This document shows, in pieces, positions 44,418 through 53,479 of a stretch of 64,000 nucleotides of DNA (position 1 is the first letter of the stretch; every line of letters begins with the position of its first letter). Position numbers and translations under genes: made by a program. Origin of the DNA: Mannheimia granulomatis (GTDB lineage: Bacteria; Pseudomonadota; Gammaproteobacteria; Enterobacterales; Pasteurellaceae); contig NZ_CP016614.1 of the NCBI RefSeq assembly GCF_013377255.1, forward strand, positions 2,246,001 through 2,310,000, in the 5' to 3' direction. Under the pieces are notes generated by a model. That model was not told the DNA's origin and ran no database searches. It saw nothing but the letters and a program-made list of their open reading frames with translations.

Positions 44418-44951
44418 TTACTTTTTCTTCGCTTCTTTAGTACGTACTACTTCATCAGAGTAACGTACACCTTTACCTTTATAAGGCTCAGGTTTGCGGT
44501 ATGCACGAATATCTGCTGCCACTTGACCGATTAACTGTTTGTCAGCACTTTTCAGAATAATTTCTGTTTGTGATGGACATTCACCAGTTACGCCTGCTGG
44601 CAACGCATGTTCTACAGGGTGTGAGAAACCTAAACTTAAAGCAACTGAGTTGCCTTTCATTTGGGCTCTGTAACCAACACCCACTAATTGCAATTTCTTA
44701 GTAAAGCCTTCAGTAACACCGATAACCATAGCATTAACAAGTGCACGAGCAGTACCTGCTTGCGCATCTGCATTAGCAACACCTTCACGAGGTGCAAAAG
44801 TTAATGCGTTAGCGTCATGTTTTACTTCAACTGCATGATGAATTTCGCGAGATAACTCGCCGTTTTTACCTTTAACTGTTAATAGCTGACCGTTAAGTTT
44901 TACCTCAACACCGGCAGGAATATTAACAGGTGCTTTTGCAACACGAGACAT
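44418..44951 (-). CDS. rplF: 50S ribosomal protein L6
   Basis: 177 residues: MSRVAKAPVNIPAGVEVKLN and the C-terminal GQVAADIRAYRKPEPYKGKG signature. It lies near the sarcin-ricin loop and the GTPase centre. Confidence 0.98.
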   Translation of the reverse strand: MSRVAKAPVNIPAGVEVKLNGQLLTVKGKNGELSREIHHAVEVKHDANALTFAPREGVANADAQAGTARALVNAMVIGVTEGFTKKLQLVGVGYRAQMKGNSVALSLGFSHPVEHALPAGVTGECPSQTEIILKSADKQLIGQVAADIRAYRKPEPYKGKGVRYSDEVVRTKEAKKK

Positions 44952-44967
44952 TTTTCCTACCTCTCTA

Positions 44968-45360
44968 TTATGCTACGTAACAGATAATTTCACCGCCTAA
45001 ACCTGCTTGACGAGCAGCACGGTCGGTCATTACACCTTTAGATGTAGAAACAACTGCAATACCTAAACCACCCATTACTTTTGGTAACTCGTCTTTACGT
45101 TTGTAAATACGAAGACCAGGACGGCTCACACGTTGAATACTTTCTACAACTGGTTTATTTTGGAAATATTTTAAAGTAATTTCCAGTTCAGGTTTTGCAC
45201 CCTCAACAACTTTAACGCTTTCGATATAACCTTCTTCAGCTAAAACATTTGCAATAGCAACTTTTAACTTAGATGAAGGCATACTGATTGCAACTTTGTT
45301 CGCAGCTTGACCGTTACGAATACGGGTCAGCATATCTGCGATTGGATCTTGCATGCTCAT
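44968..45360 (-). CDS. rpsH: 30S ribosomal protein S8
   Basis: 130 residues: MSMQDPIADMLTRIRNGQAA and the C-terminal VSTSKGVMTDRAARQAGLGG. In E. coli S8 represses the spc operon by binding the mRNA at the start of rplE; the equivalent region here is near 46250. Confidence 0.98.
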   Translation of the reverse strand: MSMQDPIADMLTRIRNGQAANKVAISMPSSKLKVAIANVLAEEGYIESVKVVEGAKPELEITLKYFQNKPVVESIQRVSRPGLRIYKRKDELPKVMGGLGIAVVSTSKGVMTDRAARQAGLGGEIICYVA

Positions 45361-45396
45361 GTATTTACTCCCATGATTCCAAATTAAAAGAGGTTA

Positions 45397-45702
45397 TTAC
45401 CAGCTAGCTTTCTTAAGACCCGGGATTTCGCCACGCATTGCAGCTTCACGGACTTTAATACGGCTTAAACCAAACTTACGAAGTACACCATGTGGACGAC
45501 CAGTTTGACGGCAACGATTACGCTGACGAATCGGGCTAGAATCACGTGGAAGTGTTTGTAATTTTAACACTGCATCCCAACGTTCTCCATCTGAAGAGTT
45601 TACATCAGAGATGATTTTCTTTAACTCTTCACGTTTTGCGTAGAATTTATCAGCTAATTTAGCACGTTTTACATCACGTGCGATCATTGATTGTTTTGCC
45701 AC
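45397..45702 (-). CDS. rpsN: 30S ribosomal protein S14 (zinc-free form)
   Basis: 101 residues: MAKQSMIARDVKRAKLADKF and C-terminal HGVLRKFGLSRIKVREAAMR. The long form lacks the paired CxxC motifs, so it is the C- type. Confidence 0.98.
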   Translation of the reverse strand: MAKQSMIARDVKRAKLADKFYAKREELKKIISDVNSSDGERWDAVLKLQTLPRDSSPIRQRNRCRQTGRPHGVLRKFGLSRIKVREAAMRGEIPGLKKASW

Positions 45703-45713
45703 GATAACCTACC

Positions 45714-46253
45714 TTATTTACGGAATGGGAAATTGAAAGCCGCTAATAAAGCTTGACCTTCTTCATCGCTTTTCGCTGTTGTGGTAATAGTAATATCTAA
45801 ACCACGTACACGATCTACTTTATCGTAGTCGATTTCAGGGAAAATGATTTGTTCACGAACACCCATACTGTAATTACCACGACCATCGAATGACTTAGCG
45901 TTTAAACCACGGAAGTCACGGATACGTGGAACAGCGATAGTAATCAATCTTTCAAAGAATTCCCACATACGTTCACCACGTAGGGTTACTTTGCATCCGA
46001 TTGGATATCCCTGACGGATTTTAAAGCCTGCAACAGATTTGCGTGCTTTTGTAATTAAAGGTTTTTGACCGCTGATTGCTGTTAAATCTGCTACTGCGTT
46101 ATCTAACAGTTTTTTGTCGGTCAATGCTTCACCCACACCCATATTCAGGGTTATCTTTTCGATTCGTGGGACTTGCATGACAGATGAGTAGTTGAATTTC
46201 TCTTTTAATTCATTAACTACTGTATCTCTGTAGTAATCATGCAGTTTCGCCAT
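45714..46253 (-). CDS. rplE: 50S ribosomal protein L5
   Basis: 179 residues: MAKLHDYYRDTVVNELKEKF, IEKITLNMGVGEA and GYPIGCKVTLRGERMWEFFE. Binds 5S rRNA and P-site tRNA. Confidence 0.98.
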   Translation of the reverse strand: MAKLHDYYRDTVVNELKEKFNYSSVMQVPRIEKITLNMGVGEALTDKKLLDNAVADLTAISGQKPLITKARKSVAGFKIRQGYPIGCKVTLRGERMWEFFERLITIAVPRIRDFRGLNAKSFDGRGNYSMGVREQIIFPEIDYDKVDRVRGLDITITTTAKSDEEGQALLAAFNFPFRK

Positions 46254-46270
46254 CGCATTACTCCAGTTAA

Positions 46271-46582
46271 TTAAATGATTTCATTATTAGATTTGAAGAA
46301 ACGTACTTTTTTGCCGTCTTCAATTCTAAAACCTACACGGTCAGCTTTATTTGTTGCCGGGTTAAAGATTGCAACGTTTGACGCATCAATCGCAGCTTCT
46401 TTTTTCACTAAACCACCAGCTTTACCTAATGCTGGAACTGGTTTTTCATGTTTAGTGATTATGTTGATCCCTTCAACAACCACTTTACCATTTGGTAACA
46501 CAGAAGTTACCTTACCACGTTTGCCCTTGTCTTTACCAGCAAGAACAATTACTTCATCGTTTTGACGGATTTTAGCAGCCAT
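46271..46582 (-). CDS. rplX: 50S ribosomal protein L24
   Basis: 103 residues with an N-terminal KOW motif (IRQNDEVIVLAGKDKGKRGK). One of the assembly-initiating proteins of 50S. Confidence 0.98.
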   Translation of the reverse strand: MAAKIRQNDEVIVLAGKDKGKRGKVTSVLPNGKVVVEGINIITKHEKPVPALGKAGGLVKKEAAIDASNVAIFNPATNKADRVGFRIEDGKKVRFFKSNNEII

Positions 46583-46594
46583 TACATTCTCTCC

Positions 46595-46966
46595 TTACAG
46601 TACTTCTGGAGCTAAAGAGATGATTTTCATAAACTTCTCAGAACGAAGTTCACGAGTCACCGGTCCAAAAATACGAGTACCGATTGGTTGCTCTGTGTTA
46701 TTGTTTAAAATTACACAAGCGTTGCCATCGAAACGAATAACTGCGCCATCTGGGCGACGAACACCCTTCTTGGTGCGCACAACAACTGCTTTTAACACAT
46801 CACCTTTTTTAACTTTACCGCGTGGAATTGCTTCTTTTACAGTAACTTTAATGATATCGCCAATAGCAGCGTAACGACGGTGCGATCCACCTAGAACCTT
46901 GATACACATTACGCTACGAGCCCCTGAGTTATCAGCAACATCCAGCATAGTCTGTTCTTGGATCAT
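46595..46966 (-). CDS. rplN: 50S ribosomal protein L14
   Basis: 123 residues: [20 protein letters not shown] and C-terminal [20 protein letters not shown]. First gene of the spc operon, preceded by a separate promoter and leader. Confidence 0.98.
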
Positions 46967-46984
46967 ATTAGTGCTCCGTTAAAT

Positions 46985-47068
46985 AAAAAAAACACCCTTT
47001 CGGGACGAACCTGTTTACACTATATAAACAGGATGCAAAATATACTACAAAATAGAGGAATTAATCAA
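46985..47068 (-). promoter_or_regulatory. spc-operon promoter and leader hairpins
   Basis: On the minus strand TTGATT (47068-47063) and TATATT (47044-47039), spacer 18, form a good promoter in the otherwise gene-free 280-base gap between rpsQ and rplN. Downstream are a stem CCTGTTTA/TAAACAGG (47033-47011) and a short CCC-GAAA-GGG hairpin followed by a run of T before rplN. These may be an attenuator or an RNA-stability element. Confidence 0.65.
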
Positions 47069-47202
47069 GTTATTTTTAAGGATTATTTTCTTTCCTGTAG
47101 CACCATTTAGATTTATATTTCTAAAGTAAAATATAAATACTCAAAGCTTTAAACAAGCGGTCAAAAAATCCTAATTTTTTGCAAAAGCAATGAGACTAAA
47201 AT

Positions 47203-47230
47203 AAAAACCTCGGTAGTAACCGAGGTTTTT
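47203..47230 (-). terminator. Terminator of the S10 operon (after rpsQ)
   Basis: AAAAACCTCGGT (47203-47214) and ACCGAGGTTTTT (47219-47230) pair perfectly, 16 bases after the rpsQ stop. An uptake-signal core (47153-47162) lies just beyond. Confidence 0.92.
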
Positions 47231-47246
47231 ATTTGATAATAGTTAA

Positions 47247-47504
47247 TTAAGCAACAATTGCTTTTTCAACTACACGAACTAAAGTCCAAGATTTAGTTTT
47301 TGAAACAGGACGACATTCCTTAATTTCAACAACATCACCTAATTTAGCTTCGTTGTTTTCATCGTGTACATGAAGTTTAGTTGTACGACGGATAAACTTA
47401 CCATAGATTGGATGTTTAACTGTACGTTCGATAGCAACCACAAATGATTTGTCCATTTTGTCGCTAACCACTTTACCTTGTACTGTACGAATTTTATCAG
47501 TCAT
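47247..47504 (-). CDS. rpsQ: 30S ribosomal protein S17
   Basis: 85 residues: RTVQGKVVSDKMDKSFVVAI, the OB-fold core of S17, and KHPIYGKFIRRTTKLHVHDE. Last gene of the S10 operon; its start overlaps the rpmC stop by one base. Confidence 0.98.
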   Translation of the reverse strand: MTDKIRTVQGKVVSDKMDKSFVVAIERTVKHPIYGKFIRRTTKLHVHDENNEAKLGDVVEIKECRPVSKTKSWTLVRVVEKAIVA

Positions 47505-47695
47505 TATTCACCCGCCTTTTCGGTTAATACAGTTTTAACTTGTGCAATGCTACGACGCACTTGTTTTAACTGGTGGGTTTGTTGAAGCTGACCGGTGGCT
47601 GCTTGCATACGCAATTTGAATTGTTCACCTAAAAGGTTCACTAACTCACCATTCAGCTCTTCAACACTTTTATTACGTAGTTCTTGAGCTTTCAT
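47504..47695 (-). CDS. rpmC: 50S ribosomal protein L29
   Basis: 63 residues, helical: MKAQELRNKSVEELNGELVN. L29 is near the exit tunnel. Overlaps both neighbours by one base (TAATG junctions). Confidence 0.98.
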   Translation of the reverse strand: MKAQELRNKSVEELNGELVNLLGEQFKLRMQAATGQLQQTHQLKQVRRSIAQVKTVLTEKAGE

Positions 47696-48105
47696 TACAT
47701 CACCGTTTTAGTTACAAATGTGGTTTTGAACGGAAGTTTAGCTGCCGCTAATGCGAATGCGTTACGAGCAACTTCTTCAGATACACCATCCATTTCATAG
47801 AGAACTTTACCCGGTTGGATTAAGGCTACCCAGTATTCAACGTTACCTTTACCTTTACCCATACGGACTTCTAATGGTTTTTCAGTGATTGGTTTGTCTG
47901 GGAACACGCGGATCCAGATTTTACCTTGACGTTTTACTGCACGGCTCATCGCACGACGAGCAGCTTCAATTTGACGAGCAGTTAAACGACCACGACCAAT
48001 CGCTTTTAAACCGAATGAACCGAAGCTCACTTCTGTACCGCCCGCGATACCACGGTTACGGCCTTTGTGTACTTTACGGAATTTTGTACGTTTTGGTTGT
48101 AACAT
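47695..48105 (-). CDS. rplP: 50S ribosomal protein L16
   Basis: 136 residues: MLQPKRTKFRKVHKGRNRGI and GKGKGNVEYWVALIQPGKVL. L16 is the substrate of the arginine hydroxylase RoxA encoded at 33808-35004; the conserved arginine stretch around residues 76-82 (EVRMGKGKG) is intact. Confidence 0.98.
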   Translation of the reverse strand: MLQPKRTKFRKVHKGRNRGIAGGTEVSFGSFGLKAIGRGRLTARQIEAARRAMSRAVKRQGKIWIRVFPDKPITEKPLEVRMGKGKGNVEYWVALIQPGKVLYEMDGVSEEVARNAFALAAAKLPFKTTFVTKTVM

Positions 48106-48117
48106 TCAGTGATCTCC

Positions 48118-48822
48118 TTATTTACGACCTTTGCGAGCTGGCTTTTTAGGCTGTGCCGCTGGTTCTTTTTCAGATTCAATCACTGCAGCCATTCCACCAA
48201 GAATCTCACCTTTGAAGATCCACACTTTTACGCCAATTACGCCGTAAGTGGTGTGAGCTTCAGCAGTGTTATAATCGATGTCTGCACGAAGTGTATGTAG
48301 AGGCACTCGACCTTCACGATACCACTCTGAGCGAGCAATTTCTGCACCACCTAAACGACCGCTAACTTCAACTTTGATACCCTTAGCACCTAATTTCATT
48401 GCGTTCTGAACCGCTTTCTTCATAGCACGGCGGAACATAACACGACGTTCAAGTTGAGAAGCGATGCTATCAGCAACTAATTTTGCATCTAGCTCTGGTT
48501 TTTTCACTTCAGCGATATTGATTTGAGCTGGAACACCAGCAATTTTAGCAACTGCGTTGCGTAATTTTTCAACATCTTCGCCTTTTTTACCGATAACGAT
48601 ACCAGGACGGGCTGTGTGAATAGTTACACGAATACTTTTTGCAGGACGCTCAATAGTGATACGTGATACAGAAGCGTTCGCTAACTCTTTGTTTAAAAAT
48701 TGACGTACTTTGAAATCGCCTTCAAGATTATCAGCGAAATCTTGTGTATTCGCGAACCAAGTAGAGTTCCAAGGTTTAACAATACCTAGGCGAATACCAT
48801 TAGGATGTACTTTCTGACCCAT
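48118..48822 (-). CDS. rpsC: 30S ribosomal protein S3
   Basis: 234 residues: MGQKVHPNGIRLGIVKPWNS, KH domain (ARPGIVIGKKGEDVEKLRNA) and C-terminal GVKVWIFKGEILGG. Part of the mRNA entry helicase with S4 and S5. Confidence 0.98.
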   Translation of the reverse strand: MGQKVHPNGIRLGIVKPWNSTWFANTQDFADNLEGDFKVRQFLNKELANASVSRITIERPAKSIRVTIHTARPGIVIGKKGEDVEKLRNAVAKIAGVPAQINIAEVKKPELDAKLVADSIASQLERRVMFRRAMKKAVQNAMKLGAKGIKVEVSGRLGGAEIARSEWYREGRVPLHTLRADIDYNTAEAHTTYGVIGVKVWIFKGEILGGMAAVIESEKEPAAQPKKPARKGRK

Positions 48823-48840
48823 TTGTTATTCTCCACTTAA

Positions 48841-49173
48841 TTAACGATCTGACACAACCACAGTAATGTGGCTTGTACGTTTTAAAATACGATCTGCACG
48901 ACCTTTTGCACGTGGCATTACACGTTTCATGCTTGGACCTTCATCAACGAAGATTTTAGCAACTTTAAGATCATCGACATCTGCACCGTCATTGTGCTCT
49001 GCGTTTGCAATAGCAGACTCTAATACTTTCTTCACTAAAGCAGCTGCTTTTTTGTTAGTGAAAGTTAAGATTTCTAATGCTTGCGCAACTTTTTTACCAC
49101 GGATTAAATCAGCAACTAAGCGAGCTTTTTGGGCAGAAGTACGAGCGTAACGATGTTTAGCAATAGTTTCCAT
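48841..49173 (-). CDS. rplV: 50S ribosomal protein L22
   Basis: 110 residues, as in E. coli: METIAKHRYARTSAQKARLV and the tunnel-lining hairpin near PSMKRVMPRAKGRADRILKR. Confidence 0.98.
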   Translation of the reverse strand: METIAKHRYARTSAQKARLVADLIRGKKVAQALEILTFTNKKAAALVKKVLESAIANAEHNDGADVDDLKVAKIFVDEGPSMKRVMPRAKGRADRILKRTSHITVVVSDR

Positions 49174-49183
49174 CTTTTACCTC

Positions 49184-49459
49184 TTATTTCTTAGCTTTCT
49201 TATCTGCGGCGTGACCGCGGTATGTACGAGTCGGGGCAAATTCACCTAATTTATGGCCGATCATTTCATCGGAAACATAAACAGGAACGTGCTGACGACC
49301 ATTATGGACTGCGATGGTCAAACCAATCATTGATGGAATGATCATTGAACGACGGGACCAAGTTTTAATTGGTTTTTTATCCCCGCTTTCCACCGCCTTC
49401 TCTACCTTCTTCAACAAGTGTAGGTCAAGGAAAGGACCTTTCTTGAGGGAACGTGGCAT
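49184..49459 (-). CDS. rpsS: 30S ribosomal protein S19
   Basis: 91 residues: [20 protein letters not shown] and [21 protein letters not shown]19 is the ribosomal contact of RimM (encoded at 36684-37211). Confidence 0.98.
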
Positions 49460-49489
49460 TGGTGTTTACCTTTTAGTTAATGAATAAAA

Positions 49490-50311
49490 TTATTTGCCAC
49501 GACGACGTACGATGAATTTATCAGTACGTTTGTTGTGACGAGTTTTCTTACCTTTGGTTTGAACGCCCCAAGGTGTAACTGGGTGTTTACCGAAGTTACG
49601 ACCTTCACCACCACCGTGTGGGTGGTCTACCGGGTTCATTGCAGTACCACGAACTGTTGGACGAATACCTCTCCAACGGTTTGCACCTGCTTTACCAAGT
49701 ACGCGAAGCATATGTTCTGAGTTACCTACTTCACCGATGGTTGCAGTACACTCAGCTAAAACTTTACGCATTTCGCCTGAACGAAGACGTAAAGTAACAT
49801 AGTTACCTTCACGAGCGATAATTTGCACGTAGCTACCAGCAGAACGAGCAATTTGACCACCTTTACCTGGTTTTAATTCAACATTGTGAACTGTAGAACC
49901 AACAGGGATATTACGCATAGGTAACGCATTACCTACTTTAATCGGAGCTGAAGCACCTGCTTGAATCGTATCACCAGCAGATAAGCCTTTTGGTGCTAAG
50001 ATATAACGGCGCTCACCATCTTTATAAAGAACTAATGCAATGTTTGCAGAACGGTTTGGATCGTATTCTAAACGCTCAACAACAGCTGGAATGTCTAACT
50101 TGTTACGTTTGAAGTCAATTAAACGATAGTGTTGTTTATGACCGCCACCAATGTGACGAGTTGTAATACGACCTAAATTGTTACGACCACCAGTTCTAGA
50201 TTTAGTATCTAATAATGGTGCATAAGGTTTACCCTTATGTAATTCTGCGTTAACAACTTTAACTACGTGACGACGACCAGCGGAGGTCGGCTTACATTTA
50301 ACGATAGCCAT
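49490..50311 (-). CDS. rplB: 50S ribosomal protein L2
   Basis: 273 residues, as in E. coli. AIVKCKPTSAGRRHVVKVVN and the highly conserved peptidyl-transferase region VDHPHGGGEGRNFGKHPVTP with its essential His. Confidence 0.99.
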   Translation of the reverse strand: MAIVKCKPTSAGRRHVVKVVNAELHKGKPYAPLLDTKSRTGGRNNLGRITTRHIGGGHKQHYRLIDFKRNKLDIPAVVERLEYDPNRSANIALVLYKDGERRYILAPKGLSAGDTIQAGASAPIKVGNALPMRNIPVGSTVHNVELKPGKGGQIARSAGSYVQIIAREGNYVTLRLRSGEMRKVLAECTATIGEVGNSEHMLRVLGKAGANRWRGIRPTVRGTAMNPVDHPHGGGEGRNFGKHPVTPWGVQTKGKKTRHNKRTDKFIVRRRGK

Positions 50312-50333
50312 TGTATTTTATTCCTCCGTTTTA

Positions 50334-50639
50334 TTACTCTGCCGCACCTTCAACGAAGTCAAGTGATTGACCTTCTTGAAGAGTTACATAAGCTTTTTTC
50401 CAGTCACTACGACGACCCATTTTAGCACCGCGACGCTTAGTTTTACCTTTAACGATAACAGTACGAACAGAGTCCACTTTCACTTCAAATAGTTGCTCAA
50501 CTGCATTTGCAATTTCAACTTTGTTAGCATCCAATGCTACTTTGAAAACGATAGTGTTGCCTTTTTCAGCATTATTCGTCGCTTTTTCAGAGATATGTGG
50601 TGCTTTTAACACATTTAGCAAACGTTCTTGTTGAATCAT
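50334..50639 (-). CDS. rplW: 50S ribosomal protein L23
   Basis: 101 residues: MIQQERLLNVLKAPHISEKA. L23 docks trigger factor and SRP at the exit tunnel. Its ATG overlaps the rplD stop by four bases. Confidence 0.98.
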   Translation of the reverse strand: MIQQERLLNVLKAPHISEKATNNAEKGNTIVFKVALDANKVEIANAVEQLFEVKVDSVRTVIVKGKTKRRGAKMGRRSDWKKAYVTLQEGQSLDFVEGAAE

Positions 50640-51238
50640 GCTAACATCTCCTCAATTTGTTTTACTGCATCAACAGTAACAACCACTTTATCGAAAGCAA
50701 TTAAGCTAACTGGGTCGATACCTTGAACATCACGCACATCTACTTTATAAAGGTTGCGTGCAGCTAAGAATAGATTTTCATCTAAGCTTGCAGTAATGAT
50801 AAGAGCGTCAGTTAACGCCATATCTTTTAATTTTTGTGCTAATACTTTAGTTTTTGGTGCATCAATTTCGAATTTCTCAACAACCACTAAACGGTCTTGA
50901 CGAACTAATTCAGAAAGAATGCTCTTAATTGCACCACGGTACATTTTTTTGTTCACTTTCTGGCTGTGATCTTGTGGTTTCGCAGCAAAAGTGATACCAC
51001 CTGAACGCCAGATTGGTGATTTGATATCACCAGAACGTGCACGGCCTGTACCTTTTTGACGCCAAGGTTTTTTACCTGAACCAGACACTTCAGCACGAGT
51101 TTTTTGAGCACGAGATCCTTGACGAGCACCTGCTGCATAAGCAACAACTACTTGGTGGATTAATGCTTCATTAAACTCACGTCCGAAGGTAGTTTCAGAA
51201 ACAGTTAGTGCATTTGCACCTACAACTTGTAATTCCAT
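50636..51238 (-). CDS. rplD: 50S ribosomal protein L4
   Basis: 200 residues: MELQVVGANALTVSETTFGR and the extended loop RAEVSGSGKKPWRQKGTGRA reaching the exit tunnel. In enteric bacteria free L4 represses the S10 operon by acting on the leader hairpin; a matching hairpin is seen at 52252-52298. Confidence 0.98.
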   Translation of the reverse strand: MELQVVGANALTVSETTFGREFNEALIHQVVVAYAAGARQGSRAQKTRAEVSGSGKKPWRQKGTGRARSGDIKSPIWRSGGITFAAKPQDHSQKVNKKMYRGAIKSILSELVRQDRLVVVEKFEIDAPKTKVLAQKLKDMALTDALIITASLDENLFLAARNLYKVDVRDVQGIDPVSLIAFDKVVVTVDAVKQIEEMLA

Positions 51239-51253
51239 CTCTATCTCCTAGAC

Positions 51254-51880
51254 TTATGCTTTAACTGCCGGTTTTACGATAACATCACTATTAGTTGCGC
51301 CTGGAACAGCACCTTTAACTAATAATAATTTACGCTCAGCATCTACACGAACAACTTCAAGTGATTGAACAGTTACACGCTCAGCACCTAAGTGTCCAGC
51401 CATTTTTTTACCTTTAAACACACGACCCGGAGTTTGGTTTTGACCAATAGAACCAAGTACACGATGTGATAAAGAGTTACCGTGTGTAGCATCTTGAGTA
51501 CGGAAGTTCCAGCGTTTAACACCGCCTTGGAAACCTTTACCTTTTGATGTACCAGTAACATCGACTTTTTTAACATCTGTGAAGATGTCAACATTGATTT
51601 CTTGACCTAAAGTGAATTCTTCACCTTCAGTACGAAATTCCCATAAACCGCGACCAGCTTCAACACCTGCTTTCACGAAATGACCTGCTTCTGGTTTAGT
51701 TACACGACTTGCTTTTTTAGAGCCAGTAGTAACTTGAATTGCAGAATAGCCATCGTTTTCAAGGGTTTTAACTTGAGTAACACGGTTGGCTTCGATTTCG
51801 ATAACGGTAACTGGAATAGACACGCCGTCTTCAGTGAAAACGCGGGTCATACCAACTTTACGACCGATTAAACCAATCAT
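51254..51880 (-). CDS. rplC: 50S ribosomal protein L3
   Basis: 208 residues: MIGLIGRKVGMTRVFTEDGV and GSIGQNQTPGRVFKGKKMAG, which contains the Gln methylated by PrmB in relatives. Second gene of the S10 operon. Confidence 0.98.
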   Translation of the reverse strand: MIGLIGRKVGMTRVFTEDGVSIPVTVIEIEANRVTQVKTLENDGYSAIQVTTGSKKASRVTKPEAGHFVKAGVEAGRGLWEFRTEGEEFTLGQEINVDIFTDVKKVDVTGTSKGKGFQGGVKRWNFRTQDATHGNSLSHRVLGSIGQNQTPGRVFKGKKMAGHLGAERVTVQSLEVVRVDAERKLLLVKGAVPGATNSDVIVKPAVKA

Positions 51881-51905
51881 TGTAATAACCTCTTAAAATT
51901 CCCAA

Positions 51906-52217
51906 TTAACCTAGACTAATCTGAACATCAACGCCAGCAGCTAGATCTAAACGCATTAATGCATCAACAGTTTTTTCTGTTGGTTCAACAATATCAACTA
52001 AACGTTTGTGAGTACGGATTTCATATTGATCACGTGCATCTTTGTTCACGTGTGGAGAAATCAATACAGTGAAACGTTCTTTACGAGTTGGTAAAGGAAT
52101 TGGACCACGAACTTGTGCACCAGTACGTTTAGCTGTTTCTACGATCTCCGCAGTAGATTGATCGATCAAACGGTGATCGAATGCTTTCAAGCGGATACGG
52201 ATTCTTTGGTTCTGCAT
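51906..52217 (-). CDS. rpsJ: 30S ribosomal protein S10 / NusE
   Basis: 103 residues, [20 protein letters not shown], same length as E. coli. The upstream extension to 52262 is leader sequence; TTGGAGCTCTGGTCTAATG around the start matches the E. coli start region. First gene of the S10 operon; S10 also works as NusE in antitermination. Confidence 0.98.
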
Positions 52218-52251
52218 TAGACCAGAGCTCCAATTAAAAAATTTAGCTAAT

Positions 52252-52298
52252 AAAAAAACCAAACTACCACTTAATAAGTTAATTAAGGGAGCTCAGTT
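52252..52298 (-). promoter_or_regulatory. S10-operon leader hairpin with T-run (L4 attenuator candidate)
   Basis: On the minus strand AACT...CCCTTAAT and ATTAAGTGG...AGTT (52298-52262) fold into an interrupted stem, followed by TTGGTTTTTTTA, 35 bases before rpsJ. Position and form resemble the L4-responsive terminator hairpin of enteric S10 leaders. Of the remaining gap to 52685, the part nearer rpsJ is AT-rich leader and promoter DNA without a gene; I could not assign a certain promoter for either direction. Confidence 0.6.
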
Positions 52299-52685
52299 AA
52301 ACCTATATAGTTCCAAAATTAGGAACATTTTTACATTACAAAATCTGCAATGCCATTTGATAAATGATTACATCAAACGACTCAATTAATGTTTGGTTAA
52401 CCCATACCATAAATAGAGCGACGTAATTCTACCTGCAAATTATCACTTATGCAACTATTTTTGCATTTTTTTGTTTCTCTCCCAAAGTACAAAACCTATT
52501 AAGATACACAATATTTCCTATACAACAATTGAAGTAACTCAAAGAAAAGATATTTTTATCTTTTTTTATCAAAACTTTTCGAGCAACTTCACAATTCTAG
52601 AAAATCTTAGTTGAAATTTAGTGCATAACAGTTTATTCATTGACTTGAAAGATAGTACATACCACTTTACGCCAGGAGGCTCGAC

Positions 52686-53324
52686 ATGAAAGCGACTAAT
52701 GAAATTAGACAAGAAATTGCCCCTCTATTTTCACCAATTATTGGACAATTTCGACTGAAAACGTATTTTTCCTACTATGCTGTTTTCAAGAATGATTTAA
52801 TGATCGCTCTATATCAGAACAATTCCATATACCTACGCATTGCAACTAAATATTCAGAGCTCATTTTTAATCATCCGGATACAAACCCGTTATCAGATAA
52901 TAAGATAGGGCTACAAAGCAATAAATTTTATAATCTTCCGGCTGATATTCTTGCCAATAATTCCCTCTTTACTGACTTAGTTATCTCAATTGTAGATGAG
53001 CTTAATCAGCTAAAACAAGAATGCCATAAAAAACGTGCAACTCAAATTAGAAGTTTACCTAATATGAATATCAAATTAGAAAGAATGCTCAAAAAAATCG
53101 GAATTCTTTCTATTCAAGACTTCATAGAGGCAGGATATATTAAAGTATTTATTAAGCTAGTTATACAAGGAATAGACGTAACTGAGGAGCTACTTTTTAA
53201 ATTAAACGGGGCTTTAAACCATCAATATATCTATACATTCACAGAACAGCAAAAACGAGAATTAATGCAAGAAGCAAATCAAGCCTTATATGAAGCAGGG
53301 CTACGTAAACGCTTCTCCTATTAA
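52686..53324 (+). CDS. tfoX: Competence regulator Sxy/TfoX
   Basis: 212 residues. TfoX N-terminal domain (FSPIIGQFRLKTYFSYYAVF, about residues 14-33) and C-terminal domain (RSLPNMNIKLERMLKKIGIL...GIDVTEELLFKLNGALNHQY). Sxy acts with CRP at CRP-S sites to turn on DNA-uptake genes; one such site lies before comM at 16950-16971. CAGGAGG is a very strong ribosome site. I found no convincing Haemophilus-like 5' mRNA stem. Located next to the S10 operon, divergently. Confidence 0.9.
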   Translation: MKATNEIRQEIAPLFSPIIGQFRLKTYFSYYAVFKNDLMIALYQNNSIYLRIATKYSELIFNHPDTNPLSDNKIGLQSNKFYNLPADILANNSLFTDLVISIVDELNQLKQECHKKRATQIRSLPNMNIKLERMLKKIGILSIQDFIEAGYIKVFIKLVIQGIDVTEELLFKLNGALNHQYIYTFTEQQKRELMQEANQALYEAGLRKRFSY

Positions 53325-53331
53325 ACAATAA

Positions 53332-53407
53332 TGTGATCCAAATCATAAAACTGCCAAAAACTGGTGGGGAATTGCATTTCACAGTTCATTTCTTTTCCTT
53401 TTATGCT
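53332..53407 (+). promoter_or_regulatory. fumC promoter region with CRP/FNR-like site
   Basis: TGTGA-TCCAAA-TCATA at 53332-53347 matches CRP in nine of ten core positions and also resembles an FNR box (GTGAT-N4-ATCAT). TATGCT at 53402-53407 is a possible -10, which would place the site near -74. Which protein binds cannot be told. Confidence 0.5.
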
Positions 53408-53479
53408 AGTATTTCCTTAATACCTCTAAATTACTAGAAGGTGTCAATTTTAAATTTCATTAAAATTTAGGAGTCAAGT

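Noticed and set aside
52441..52685. A Haemophilus-type regulatory stem in the tfoX mRNA leader, and a CRP-S site before tfoX
   Set aside because: I looked for a stem pairing the leader with the start region and for TGCGA-N6-TCGCA; nothing convincing was found.
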